A DNA stretch of 64,000 nt from Spirochaetaceae bacterium. GTDB lineage: Bacteria > Spirochaetota > Spirochaetia > Treponematales > Breznakiellaceae. Both the position numbers and the translations under genes were made by a program. This document shows positions 16,431 through 25,554 of the stretch, in pieces. Every line of letters begins with the position of its first letter. The first letter of the stretch is position 1. The stretch lies in assembly GCA_031277165.1 (NCBI GenBank), contig JAISLT010000104.1, forward strand, positions 1-64,000, written 5' to 3'. Under the pieces are notes generated by a model, which saw only the letters and a list, made by a program, of their open reading frames with translations, made no database searches and was not told where the DNA came from.

Positions 16431-17794
16431 ACAGCTCCGTCGTTTCCCCCTCTTCCTTCCCCGGGGCCTTGGCGGCTATCCTGGTTTTTCTTTTTCAAGC
16501 CCCCTCCGGCGCCGGGGAGACACCGGCAGTCCCCGGCCCTGTGGATGATTTTCCGGGGAAGATAACAATTACCGGAAACCCCGGAGGTCTACTTTCGTTT
16601 GAGGTTCCCGAAGAACTATACCGGGGCCTTAAACGGCCCAATATGGGGGACCTGCGGATCTACGATTCCCAGGGAAATCCCGCTCCCTTTCTTGTCCGCG
16701 GCGTAAAAGGAACCGTCACGATCCCCCCGGAAAAAGAGGTACCCCTGCTGGTCTGGGATGAAAAATCCGGGCGCTTTACTTCCCCGGAGCTTGAAATTAC
16801 CGTTTCGGGATCGGCGGTTACAATCCTCAGCGGCGGAGCCGGGGAAAGGGACGGATCCGGCGCTTTATATTTGGCGGATCTTTCGGATATCAAAGAGGAC
16901 GATCCATGGCCTTCCAAACTGGTTTTGGATTTTCAGCAAACGGAATTTTTTAATGCGCCGCTTTTGCTGCGAAAAAGCGATGATCTAAGCCGCTGGGAAA
17001 ATTACGGCCCCATACAAACCGCCGCTTTTTACAATAACCCAGGGACGGACAGGAATGAATTTAATATACCCCGGGCCCGGTACATACTTCTTGACTTTAA
17101 CGGGAAGGTTCCACCGGTACATTCCGCCCGGATCCGTTTTAATCCGGTGGAAAATCCTCCGGTGCTGCGGGAAACGGTTTTTTCCGGCACAAGGGGCGCC
17201 GATGGAAAAACGGTACGGTATTATACGGAAGGATACTTTCCCGTGCAGAAACTTTTTTTTAGCATTTCAAAGCCCGATTCCATAGGCTTTAGTATCCGGG
17301 ATCGAAGGACCGAAAACGACGACTGGCGTTATGCCGGCAAAGCCACCGTTTACCGGATCGAGGCGCCGGGGGAGGCCCCCCTGATCAACGGCCCCATCGA
17401 TGTTTCCGGCCAGGGTCCGTATTGGGAACTGGCCATTTCGGGGGAACAAACCTGGACCGAAGTTCCCGCCATGGCCTTTCTCTGGGAGCCCCGGGAAATA
17501 GTGTTTCTTGCCCGGGGGGGCGGTCCCTGGACCCTTGCCTATGGTAACGGCAAATACGGTCCCCAGGAATCGTCCTTAAACATACAGGAAGGAACGGAAA
17601 TTTTTCCCGCCCGCCTGGGTCCGGCCTCTTATGTTGAACCGGAGTCCGGCGGAATGGCTGGTACGGAACGGTGGAGGCAGATAATACTGTGGGGGGTCCT
17701 GGGTCTTGCCGCCGTAGTCGTAAGCGGTCTTGCCTTTTATGCCATACGATCCATAAGCAGCGAACAAAAAAATAATATGGAGGATAAACCATGA
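16427..17794 (+). CDS. DUF3999 family exported, membrane-anchored protein
   Basis: This 455-residue protein has an N-terminal signal (FPGALAAILVFLFQAPSGAG), a large beta-rich domain exposed outside the cytoplasm, and a C-terminal membrane helix (IILWGVLGLAAVVVSGLAFY) with a short basic/acidic tail. It starts with DLRIYDSQGNPAPFLVRGV, a recognisable DUF3999 segment. Its ATG overlaps the DUF2339 stop (ATGA) and its own stop overlaps the next ATG in the same way, so three proteins are made in coupled translation. Function is unknown; partnership with DUF2339 is known from other genomes. Confidence 0.78.
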   Translation: MNSSVVSPSSFPGALAAILVFLFQAPSGAGETPAVPGPVDDFPGKITITGNPGGLLSFEVPEELYRGLKRPNMGDLRIYDSQGNPAPFLVRGVKGTVTIPPEKEVPLLVWDEKSGRFTSPELEITVSGSAVTILSGGAGERDGSGALYLADLSDIKEDDPWPSKLVLDFQQTEFFNAPLLLRKSDDLSRWENYGPIQTAAFYNNPGTDRNEFNIPRARYILLDFNGKVPPVHSARIRFNPVENPPVLRETVFSGTRGADGKTVRYYTEGYFPVQKLFFSISKPDSIGFSIRDRRTENDDWRYAGKATVYRIEAPGEAPLINGPIDVSGQGPYWELAISGEQTWTEVPAMAFLWEPREIVFLARGGGPWTLAYGNGKYGPQESSLNIQEGTEIFPARLGPASYVEPESGGMAGTERWRQIILWGVLGLAAVVVSGLAFYAIRSISSEQKNNMEDKP

Positions 17795-19878
17795 AAAAAA
17801 TTTCCCGCCTTGGTATTGCCCTATTGCTTGTTCTATCCGGAGGGGCCCTCGTACCCTCCGGTGACGGAAAAACCGGAACCGGGGAAAGTTCCGGCCTTTT
17901 TGCCCAGGGTTCCCCGCCGGGAAACCCGGCGCTTCCGGTACGGCGGATCGCCCTTTTTTCTTCCGGCGTGGGGTATTTTGAACATTCCGGCGTCCTTTCC
18001 GGTCCCGGAGAAATAAGTCTTAGCTTCGATGCGGACGCGGTAAACGACGCCCTTAAATCCCTTACCATCGGCGATCCCGCTCCGGGGGCCTCCCCTTCGG
18101 TAAGCTATCCATCGGAGGAAACCCTGGAACGGACCCTGGAAAGCCTGGGCATCGATCTTTCAGGAAACCCCGGTACTGCGGAAATTTTTGCCTCCCAGCG
18201 GGGGGAGGAAATAGAAATATCCGCCCCCAATCCCATCCGGGGCCGTATCGTGGGGGTAGAATTCCGGTTCCTCCCGGGAACCGCAGGCTCCTCCCGGGAA
18301 GCTTTTCTTTCGCTCTTTACCGCCGAAGGTATACGGGTTATTGCCCTTAAGGATATTGTTTCGTTTACCTTTATTGATTCCGCCCTTAACGCGGATCTAA
18401 AACGGGCGCTGGATCTAATTGCCGCCCACCGGGCTTCCCGGACCAGGACCCTGACGGTTACCCTGGACGGAAGCGGCAGCCGCAGCGTCGCCTTAAGTTA
18501 TGTGGTGGCCGTACCGGTATGGAAAGTTTCTTACCGCCTGGACATGGGCCGGCAAAAACCCCTCTTTCAAGGCTGGGCGATCATCGATAACGACAGCGAT
18601 ACGGACTGGAACAATGTGGAACTTTCCCTGGTTTCGGGCCGGCCGGTTTCGTTTATTCAACGGCTGTATCCCCCCTATTATTACACCAGACCTACCCTGC
18701 CCTTGGCCATCGCCGGAACCGCCCAGGCCCGGGTCCATGCGCCGGGGTACGACCGCACAAATCTGGCAGACTCCGGTGCGGATGCAAAAGAAGAAACCAA
18801 AGCGCTCTATGAGGACAGCACCGTAAGGCAGCTTTCCAGATCCCGGGGGGCGGCGGCCCCCTCGCCCGAACCGGCGGGGAATATCACGGCGGTCCAGACA
18901 GCGGCAAGGGGAAGCGCCGCGGGGGATCAGTTTGCCTTTACGGTTAAAAATCCGGTTACCCTTAACCGCAGACAGAGCGCCATGATACCCCTGGTAAATG
19001 GTAATGTGGAGGCGGTAAAAACCCTGATCGTTTCCGGGTCCAGGGCCCTGGGGGGAACCATCCACCCTGAACTGGCGGTGGAACTTACCAACACCACAGG
19101 AACAAAACTTCCCGCGGGACCCATCACGGTCTTTGACGGTGGAACCTATGCGGGGGATGCGCTGATCGAATTTTTAAGCGACGGCGCCAAGCGCCTTATC
19201 ACCTACGGGGAGGACCTTTCCGTTAACGCATCCGCCGCAATTTCAATAGACCGGCTGGTAAGCACCGTCACCATCAGTGCGGGGCTTATGACCATTAACC
19301 GCCGGCAGGTGTACAAACGGACCTATACGATACAAAACGGATCCGCCGAAACCAGACGGCTTATTATCGAACACCCCATCACCGGCGGAGCATCATTGAA
19401 GGAACCGGCAAACCCCTTGGAAAAGACCGATTCCCTGTACCGGTTTGTCCAGAACCTTCCCGCCCGGGGGGAACTGGCCTTTACGGTACAGGAAGAAAGC
19501 CCCCTCCAGGAACGGATAAGCTTAAGCCAGCTCCGGTTGGAGAACATCCTAAGCTTTAGTACCAACCAGGAGATCCCCGGCAATATCCGGGCGGCCCTGG
19601 CCCGGGCGGCGGAACTGCGCCGAAAAGCCGACGGAGCAAAACAGGCCCTGTCTGATATTCAGGCCCGCAGCGCCCGGCTTATGGCGGATCAGAACCGGAT
19701 ACGAAGCAATCTTACCGCAGTGGGCAGCGACAGCGACCTGGGCCGGGAATATATGCGGCGGATGACCGAGCTGGACCGTGACATCGACGGCATTAACGGA
19801 GAGATAGATACGGCCAACGGCCTAATCCAGTCTACCCAGAAGGAACTGGATGATTATATTGCGGGGTTAAAACTTTAG
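17791..19878 (+). CDS. DUF4139 domain exported protein
   Basis: A 695-residue protein with a signal peptide (MKKISRLGIALLLVLSGGAL). The middle and C-terminal parts hold the DUF4139 domain: LSYVVAVPVWKVSYRLD, GWAIIDNDSDTDWNNVELSL and later DGGTYAGDALIEFL and ITYGEDLSVNASA are typical. The last 100 residues (AELRRKADGAKQALSDIQAR onward) form a long coiled coil. Such proteins are exported, and no enzymatic role is established. It ends the operon started by pfp/DUF2339 and is followed by hairpins at 19900-19938. Confidence 0.8.
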   Translation: MKKISRLGIALLLVLSGGALVPSGDGKTGTGESSGLFAQGSPPGNPALPVRRIALFSSGVGYFEHSGVLSGPGEISLSFDADAVNDALKSLTIGDPAPGASPSVSYPSEETLERTLESLGIDLSGNPGTAEIFASQRGEEIEISAPNPIRGRIVGVEFRFLPGTAGSSREAFLSLFTAEGIRVIALKDIVSFTFIDSALNADLKRALDLIAAHRASRTRTLTVTLDGSGSRSVALSYVVAVPVWKVSYRLDMGRQKPLFQGWAIIDNDSDTDWNNVELSLVSGRPVSFIQRLYPPYYYTRPTLPLAIAGTAQARVHAPGYDRTNLADSGADAKEETKALYEDSTVRQLSRSRGAAAPSPEPAGNITAVQTAARGSAAGDQFAFTVKNPVTLNRRQSAMIPLVNGNVEAVKTLIVSGSRALGGTIHPELAVELTNTTGTKLPAGPITVFDGGTYAGDALIEFLSDGAKRLITYGEDLSVNASAAISIDRLVSTVTISAGLMTINRRQVYKRTYTIQNGSAETRRLIIEHPITGGASLKEPANPLEKTDSLYRFVQNLPARGELAFTVQEESPLQERISLSQLRLENILSFSTNQEIPGNIRAALARAAELRRKADGAKQALSDIQARSARLMADQNRIRSNLTAVGSDSDLGREYMRRMTELDRDIDGINGEIDTANGLIQSTQKELDDYIAGLKL

Positions 19879-19922
19879 CACAATTACCGGCTGCCGCAGG
19901 GCATGCCGCGGCGGCCCTTTCT

Positions 19923-19938
19923 CTGCCGTATTCGGCAG
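19923..19938. terminator. Hairpin between convergent genes
   Basis: CTGCCG (19923-19928) pairs with CGGCAG (19933-19938) around a 4-base loop, preceded by a GC-rich imperfect stem at about 19892-19912. The genes on either side converge here, so it may stop transcripts from both sides; there is no T-run. Confidence 0.45.
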
Positions 19939-19975
19939 TATTGCTCTACTATACCCCAAACTTGCAAGGGGGTCC

Positions 19976-21448
19976 TTAAAACTTCCAGCTTAGGATAGTC
20001 TTTATATATGCGTTATCCCGGTACTGTCCCAGTTCCCCGTCGGGGTTTCCACCAAAGAAACCGGCGGCAAGTTCAAGCCCCAGATCGTTCTTGGTCCAGC
20101 TTAGGGCGGGCATAATAAGAAAATCACGGCCCTCGATACCCCAAAGGGCGGAAAGTTTTGTTTCCAATTGATCCATCAAAAAACGTTTGGAGAAGATGGC
20201 GGTAATCCTGGTGGAACTTAGATCCGTTCCTTCCTCGGTGTCGGCCAAGGGAGCGTTGTCGATCCTGCGGTGCATAAGGATTATACTGCCGTTGCCTTGC
20301 AGGTTAAGGTTTATTCCCCAGAACAGATCCCTATCAAACCCCAGGGACCACACCACCGCGGGGTTATACACCGCCCCGTTATCCCCGGTTAAATCGCCGG
20401 TAATATTTATTCCCCCCTCGGCGCGGAAATTAAATCCGCCGATAACCCGGGCAAAATCAAGACCCAGTTGATGGTAGGGATTATAATCTATCGGCACATG
20501 CCTTCGCAGACCTTCCTCTATGGAATCGAGCGAACCGGGAGCGATAGAACCGAGGGCTTCGATGTCTACTTTTCCTATGGCAATCCGGGGCAGCCGTCCA
20601 AAGTAATATTGAAATCCCAGATCCGAAGAACCGGTGGTGGTGGTAAAACGCAGTCCCCCCTGGGCGTATGCCAGGGACAGGGTGTCGCCGTAGATCTTGC
20701 CCGAGGCAAGCCTATCGGCCATATCGGATTCCAGGGCAAAAAAATCCGTCCCGGACCAGCCGTAGATACTATTCAGATCGGGGTAATAACCGGCCAGCAT
20801 TGTTTTTATTGAAGCCAGCTGAGCGGGGATCCAGCGGCCCTCCAGGGCATACTTATGGCCTTGAAACCAGGGAACAAACACCCCCTCCAGCTTGGAGAAG
20901 GAATCCATGTTCCAGGAAACATGAACCATGGGCCGGGCCATTTTAATGTTCCGGGGCGTTCCTATGGCGCTTGGGTCCGTATAATCCAGGGGATTGATCA
21001 CGTCTAGGGGGCCAAAGCTGTCTGCTTTGCCCCAGGTAAGTTTCCGCAGCCCCGCCTCCAGATCCACGGGGCCGAAAAAAAACCGTCCATAGGCTTCGTC
21101 CAGTGAAACCGGAGAAACATGCTGAAACTCGCTTCTAAGGTTAAGGTTTATCACCGCCTCCGCCACGGAGGACGAGGCGGTAAAGTTTATCTTGCCGGAA
21201 AAAATATCCCCCAGACGGGTGTTCCCAAATTTGGCGGAGGAGGCAAGATCGCCGAAAAAAAGGTTCAGTGCCGCAGAAATCTCTCCCCCAAGTTTTAGGG
21301 ACAGGGAGGAGGATCTTTCCTGCGGCAGCCCAAAACCATCCGGGGACTCTTCAAAACCAAAACCGTCCTCCTGGGCGCCGGTATAAACGGCGGTCAGAAC
21401 AAGCAGGCTTATAAGCGCAGCCCCGCGCCGGAACGGGGACCCCTTCAC
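19976..21448 (-). CDS. Outer-membrane beta-barrel protein of the MMPL cluster
   Basis: The 490-residue product has a signal peptide (GAALISLLVLTAVYTGAQ), a short acidic Phe/Gly-rich lead (EDGFGFEESPDGFGLP, residues 27-42) and a long amphipathic-strand domain ending with Phe (KTILSWKF), the barrel C-terminal signal. Repeated segments such as LGGEISAALNLFFGDL and LRKLTWGKADSFGPLDVINP resemble the DUF1302 group of outer-membrane proteins. It sits at the 3' end of a minus-strand operon with a LolA-like protein and an MMPL transporter, overlapping the LolA-like gene by 4 bases. A trans-envelope lipid-handling system is the natural reading of this trio, by inference. Confidence 0.75.
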   Translation of the reverse strand: MKGSPFRRGAALISLLVLTAVYTGAQEDGFGFEESPDGFGLPQERSSSLSLKLGGEISAALNLFFGDLASSAKFGNTRLGDIFSGKINFTASSSVAEAVINLNLRSEFQHVSPVSLDEAYGRFFFGPVDLEAGLRKLTWGKADSFGPLDVINPLDYTDPSAIGTPRNIKMARPMVHVSWNMDSFSKLEGVFVPWFQGHKYALEGRWIPAQLASIKTMLAGYYPDLNSIYGWSGTDFFALESDMADRLASGKIYGDTLSLAYAQGGLRFTTTTGSSDLGFQYYFGRLPRIAIGKVDIEALGSIAPGSLDSIEEGLRRHVPIDYNPYHQLGLDFARVIGGFNFRAEGGINITGDLTGDNGAVYNPAVVWSLGFDRDLFWGINLNLQGNGSIILMHRRIDNAPLADTEEGTDLSSTRITAIFSKRFLMDQLETKLSALWGIEGRDFLIMPALSWTKNDLGLELAAGFFGGNPDGELGQYRDNAYIKTILSWKF

Positions 21449-22224
21449 CGGACTTTTCCTGTCTCGAGGTAGGACGTAGAAAAGACCGGTTCGGGAATAT
21501 CCTGATCATACCTAAGATTTTCTACCGTAATGGTAGTATTGGTTCCCTTTTCTATGGTGGTCATCCTGGTTTTAATGGGACTAAGCCTGCCCTGGACATC
21601 CCGTAATTCCAGAATCTCCAGGGTCTTTACATGGACTCCCCGTTTATCGTAAAGCTCTACTTTGTGGTTGACCGAGTTTGATTTTTCGATCCACTGGACC
21701 ATCTTTGAATACTGGTAAGAACTGTTCTTAGGCCGGGATTCAATTACATAGCATGGTTTTCCGTTGTAGGTTTCTTCCCTAAGAATTACATGGGTGTCTA
21801 AATTCGGATCCCGGTCGTTGGAAGAAATATCGTCGTAGGAAAGATCCGTCCCCATAAAGCTTCCTGAACCTTCCGAAGCGGCGATACGGCGGGTCTTTCC
21901 CAGGGAGGGAAGAAATATCCACTGGTTGTTAGCGGTCCCCTCTTCAATGGTAAGAAACCGGGTCCCCGCCACGGCGGCGGGCTGGATAAATTCAATTATC
22001 ATCCTGGAATTGCCGGAGGAACTGTCCTTGGAATACTGGTTAATAAGCCGTTCGGTGGTCGAGCCGTTTTTGGCGGTAATTACCAGCCGCGAACGGCTTA
22101 GGGTTGTGGCGGCGGTGATCCTATCCCGGGACTGCCGTACTATGGTAAGGGCATCCTGGGAATGGGCGCAAAAGGTTCCTCCCATAAGGGTCCATAGGAC
22201 AAATACACAGATCTTTGCTTTCAC
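21445..22224 (-). CDS. LolA-like outer-membrane lipoprotein-sorting protein
   Basis: This is a periplasmic LolA-like protein of about 259 residues, of the group often found with MMPL/RND transporters. It has a signal peptide (KAKICVFVLWTLMGGTFCAHSQ) and the features of the family: RSRLVITAKNGSTTERLINQ, RFLTIEEGTANNQWIFLPSLG, GTDLSYDDI and CYVIESRP. I prefer the GTG at 22224, with GGAGG six bases before, over ATGs at 22248 or 22239, which would overlap the transporter gene by 14-23 bases and lack a ribosome site. It may carry a lipid or lipoprotein from the transporter to the outer-membrane partner. It overlaps the barrel gene by 4 bases. Confidence 0.82.
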   Translation of the reverse strand: MKAKICVFVLWTLMGGTFCAHSQDALTIVRQSRDRITAATTLSRSRLVITAKNGSTTERLINQYSKDSSSGNSRMIIEFIQPAAVAGTRFLTIEEGTANNQWIFLPSLGKTRRIAASEGSGSFMGTDLSYDDISSNDRDPNLDTHVILREETYNGKPCYVIESRPKNSSYQYSKMVQWIEKSNSVNHKVELYDKRGVHVKTLEILELRDVQGRLSPIKTRMTTIEKGTNTTITVENLRYDQDIPEPVFSTSYLETGKVR

Positions 22225-22225
22225 A

Positions 22226-24904
22226 TCAGCCTCCATTGGCATTGACAAATTTTGGTTTAAACCGCAGCAGTATCGCCGGTATAAGGGTTAAACTTACCAG
22301 GGCGCTGGCCGCCATGGTTAAAGCAATCAGAAGCCCAAAATCTCCCAGCATATTAAACCGGGAAAAGATCAGCACCCCAAAACCTGCGCCCACGGAAAGG
22401 GCATTGATAATTATAGCCTTTCCCGATATGGCAAAGGTTGCTTTAATTCCATGCCGGGCATATTCCCGCTTAAAAGCTTCCATGTAGTGGATCGTATAGT
22501 CTATGCCGATCCCCACCGCCAGGCTGGCAATCATGGAAGTCCCTATGTTAAGTTTAATGCCTAAAAATCCCATGACGGCAAAATTTAACAGGATAGAGAT
22601 GGAAAGGGGAATAATGCCCACGCATCCGGCCGCTAAGGACCGGTTTGAAATGGCAATAATAAGAAACACCAGGAACAGGGAAATAATAAGCGAAATAAGC
22701 TGGGAGCGCACAACCTGTTGATTAAGGGAGGCCTCCACCAGGGGACTTCCCCCCACGGTTACTCTAATGTTTTTGGGGAAACGGGCTGCGACAAAGCGGT
22801 CTATCTCTTCCAAGGCCCGGTTTGTATCGGATTCCCCCAGGGTACGAAGCTGTACCGTGGTTTTTATGGCCGTCGGCTCCAGGGGATCGTTGGAATAGGA
22901 ATCGATATCTCCCGAAAGAAGGATCAGATAATTGGACACCAGCGCCGTCAATTCCCGGGGATCGGATTTTCCGTACCGGGCAGGATCCGCGGGCACTTCA
23001 TAATAGGCGGCCCCTTCAAAGTTGGTAATCTTCTTTAACTCCCAGATCAGATCCTCCACGGTTGGATTTGCCCTTTCTCCGGAGTTGGCGGCGGCGCTTA
23101 ACAGGGCGGTTAATTCTTCCAGGGTATGAACCGCCGTTCCTTCAACGGGGGCTTCCTCTTCCATAGGGGGGGCATCGTCCTTTTCAAATACCCCAAAGCT
23201 AAATTCCCGGGCATCGTCGATTCCAAAATTGCCGAACCCAAAATCATCCGCCGTTTCCGGGGTAAACCCAAAACTGTCTTCAATAAAAGAAGCCTCCGGA
23301 AGCTCCCCGGCGGGGTCTTCGTTAGCGGATCCGGCGGGTCCCGCCAAACCGCCGGGACTTTCGTCGGCGTTAAAAACCTGGTTAACCCGTTTAATCAGGT
23401 CCGTAAAACCCATGACCTTGCCGGCCTCGGGGACGTTCTTTTCCAGGTGCCTGTTAAGGGCATCCATGGCGCTAAGAGAGGCCGGATCCAGCAGGATCTC
23501 GCTGGAATCCGCCTCGGCCACTATGCTGACCACCTTGGATCCGCCAAAATATTCCCGGATAAAATGATCGGACCTGTAAATATCCGTATCCGGTTTAAAG
23601 TATTCCACAAAAACATTATCAATAATAATCCGGGAAAAGCCGGCGATGGAAACAACCAGCACCAGCCCGGCGACGCACAGCACCGCCCACCCATGTCCGG
23701 CGATGGCGGAGAAAAATTCCGCCACCGCTCCGCTCGTACGATCCCCCCGGACAGGGTTTTTTTTAAACCGGGGTCCCCGGATAATAAGCAGGGAGGGTAT
23801 AAATGTGACGGCCACCGCAAAAGAGGTCAGTACGCCAAAGCTGGCAAAAATGCCGAATTCCCGGATGGGAAGCACCGTGGTAAAACAAAAGGACAGAAAA
23901 CCCACAAAGGTTGTCAGGGAAGCAAGGAACAGGGGCTTAAAGAGCCGTTTAACCAGGGCCAGTACCAGTTCCCGGTGGGTTTCCCGATCCATCCCCCCGG
24001 GCCGGTCCCCGGAGCCCAGATCGTCCATATAATGGGTGATCACATGAATTCCGTAGGCGCTCCCCACGGCCACGAGGATCACCGGAAGCACCGTGGAGAT
24101 AACCGAAAGTTTAATGTCAAACAGGGACATGGCCCCCATGGACCATATAACGGCAATTACCACCGTAAGCAGGGGCAGCGCCACCGCGGACAGCCGGCGG
24201 AACGAAAAGAACAGAATAAGCAGGACCACCAAAATTACCAGGGGTACCAGCAGGACCAGGTCCGACCTAATCGACTCGTTTATGGTGGCGCTGATCACCG
24301 GAATTCCCGTGACGTAAACCTCCGCCTGATCCGTGAACATTTCCCGGGCTATATCCCGGACCCGGATAAAATTATCCACCGCCTCGGGCTTCCCCGCATC
24401 ATCGGCGGCTATGTTCATGGGCACCAGAATTTGGGTGGAAGAAAAGTCATCGGAAACCAGGGCCCGTTTGTACATATCCCAGGAAAGGAGCCGTTTCTTA
24501 AGCAGGGAAACCTCTTCCCTGGTCCCGGTAAAATCCTCGGGCAGCAGCTTTTCCACCACGATAGATTCGCTGTCCCCGGTGATATACTGGGCATTAACAA
24601 TCGAAGTAACCGGATCGATCATGTCGATGGATTCAACCCTGTCCACATAGTCCCGGATACGTTTAAGGAAGGACACGTCAAAGACATTCCCATCGGTTCT
24701 GCGCAGACCCACCAGGATAAAAAGGGAGCTTCCAAAGGTATCGTCGATATAGGCGGAAACCTGCCGGGCGGGGTCCTCCGGGGAAATAAACCGGAAATTG
24801 TTATTGTCCAATTCCAGCCGGGGAAGCTGGAATGCAAAGAACACCGTGATAGCCCCAATCAGGGCAAGAATGACAATTGGAAACCGGTACATTTTTTTTA
24901 TCAT
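22226..24904 (-). CDS. MMPL/RND-family transporter
   Basis: An 892-residue inner-membrane protein with two halves, each one helix (about 8-26 and 405-424) followed by a large periplasmic loop and a block of five helices (about 215-375, and the last 190 residues). This is the plan of MMPL/HpnN/Patched-like exporters; GSAYGIHVITHYMDD and VGIGIDYTIHYMEAF are the paired signature helices. The second loop has a disordered acidic insert with Phe-Gly motifs (DSFGF, DDFGFGNFG, EFSFGVF; 543-573). Start ATG 24904 has AAGGT upstream. A promoter with an inverted repeat lies at 25015-25043. Transported substrate is unknown, and lipids are likely for the family. Confidence 0.9.
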   Translation of the reverse strand: MIKKMYRFPIVILALIGAITVFFAFQLPRLELDNNNFRFISPEDPARQVSAYIDDTFGSSLFILVGLRRTDGNVFDVSFLKRIRDYVDRVESIDMIDPVTSIVNAQYITGDSESIVVEKLLPEDFTGTREEVSLLKKRLLSWDMYKRALVSDDFSSTQILVPMNIAADDAGKPEAVDNFIRVRDIAREMFTDQAEVYVTGIPVISATINESIRSDLVLLVPLVILVVLLILFFSFRRLSAVALPLLTVVIAVIWSMGAMSLFDIKLSVISTVLPVILVAVGSAYGIHVITHYMDDLGSGDRPGGMDRETHRELVLALVKRLFKPLFLASLTTFVGFLSFCFTTVLPIREFGIFASFGVLTSFAVAVTFIPSLLIIRGPRFKKNPVRGDRTSGAVAEFFSAIAGHGWAVLCVAGLVLVVSIAGFSRIIIDNVFVEYFKPDTDIYRSDHFIREYFGGSKVVSIVAEADSSEILLDPASLSAMDALNRHLEKNVPEAGKVMGFTDLIKRVNQVFNADESPGGLAGPAGSANEDPAGELPEASFIEDSFGFTPETADDFGFGNFGIDDAREFSFGVFEKDDAPPMEEEAPVEGTAVHTLEELTALLSAAANSGERANPTVEDLIWELKKITNFEGAAYYEVPADPARYGKSDPRELTALVSNYLILLSGDIDSYSNDPLEPTAIKTTVQLRTLGESDTNRALEEIDRFVAARFPKNIRVTVGGSPLVEASLNQQVVRSQLISLIISLFLVFLIIAISNRSLAAGCVGIIPLSISILLNFAVMGFLGIKLNIGTSMIASLAVGIGIDYTIHYMEAFKREYARHGIKATFAISGKAIIINALSVGAGFGVLIFSRFNMLGDFGLLIALTMAASALVSLTLIPAILLRFKPKFVNANGG

Positions 24905-25014
24905 ACTACCGGGACCTTACCGCAGCATGTAAAAACCCGGATCCATGGGGCTTTCCAAAAAAGCCGGCGGTTTCGGGCAGGGCTTCATATCGTATATTTC
25001 TATGGCCATCCATT

Positions 25015-25043
25015 GGTATACTCCATAGACCTGTTCTTGCCAA
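25015..25043 (-). promoter_or_regulatory. Promoter of MMPL operon with inverted repeat
   Basis: Minus-strand TTGGCA (25043-25038), 17 bases, TATACC (25020-25015). The perfect 7-bp inverted repeat TTCTTGC-CAA-GCAAGAA (25034-25050) covers the -35 box and is a candidate operator. Predicted leader is about 105 bases. Confidence 0.65.
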
Positions 25044-25126
25044 GCAAGAATTTTATCCCTTCCATGCTTACAAACAAGGGTATTTCTCATCACTCGGCCG
25101 GTTCAGAAAATGCCCCGTCATAGGGC

Positions 25127-25155
25127 ATCTTTCAAACCTGAAGTTTTGGAAAACT
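25127..25155. repeat. Dispersed palindrome family A, copy 2 (degenerate)
   Basis: CTTTCAAACCTGAAGTTTTGG followed by AAA matches the right half of the family consensus well and the left half with changes. It lies just 3' of a small ATGCCC/GGGCAT hairpin. Confidence 0.6.
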
Positions 25156-25450
25156 TCTATTAAATAAAATATATCCGCTATTAATCACCAATAGTCAAGA
25201 AAATACGCAAACCCGGAGCAATCCCGCCGGCAGGCCCGGGTAGACCGCCTGCCCTGAGTTAAACCCATCGGGGCCCCATAGTCAAGTGCCCCATGGACCT
25301 CCCCGGCAATTCCCGGTTTAGGTGAAAAATGGGAAAATTTGTCATAAACCACAGGCCGCAACACAAACATAAGGAAGTTTCAACGGAAAGCTTTTGTTTT
25401 CTCCGAACTTCATGATAGAAATGAGAATTACGGGCTTTACAAGGATTTTC

Positions 25451-25479
25451 TTGACGGATTACATATTCTATGGTACACT
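25451..25479 (+). promoter_or_regulatory. Promoter of the cyd operon
   Basis: TTGACG (25451-25456), a 17-base spacer and TACACT (25474-25479). The predicted leader is about 70 bases before cydA. No clear Fnr- or Rex-type palindrome was found beside it. Confidence 0.75.
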
Positions 25480-25554
25480 AAAGGCACCTAATAGTTTCGC
25501 GAACTCCGCAGAAGCGGGGGAATTCAGTCAAAGATCGAGAAGATGGAGGAAAGT

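Larger units (their letters stand above)
24905..25554. other. 650-base non-coding region between MMPL and cyd operons
   Basis: No gene is supported here. It holds the minus-strand promoter of the MMPL gene (25015-25043) with a TTCTTGC/GCAAGAA palindrome, a small hairpin ATGCCC/GGGCAT (25110-25128), a copy of palindrome family A (about 25127-25155), an AT-rich patch (25140-25200), and the plus-strand cyd promoter (25451-25479). The part between 25200 and 25440 shows nothing I can interpret. Confidence 0.6.

Noticed and set aside
23126-25123. Open frame of about 665 codons on the plus strand opposite the MMPL transporter
   Set aside because: Composition is that of an antisense shadow (Gly/His/Pro/Arg-rich, no domain), and the minus-strand frame encodes a clear two-halved transporter.
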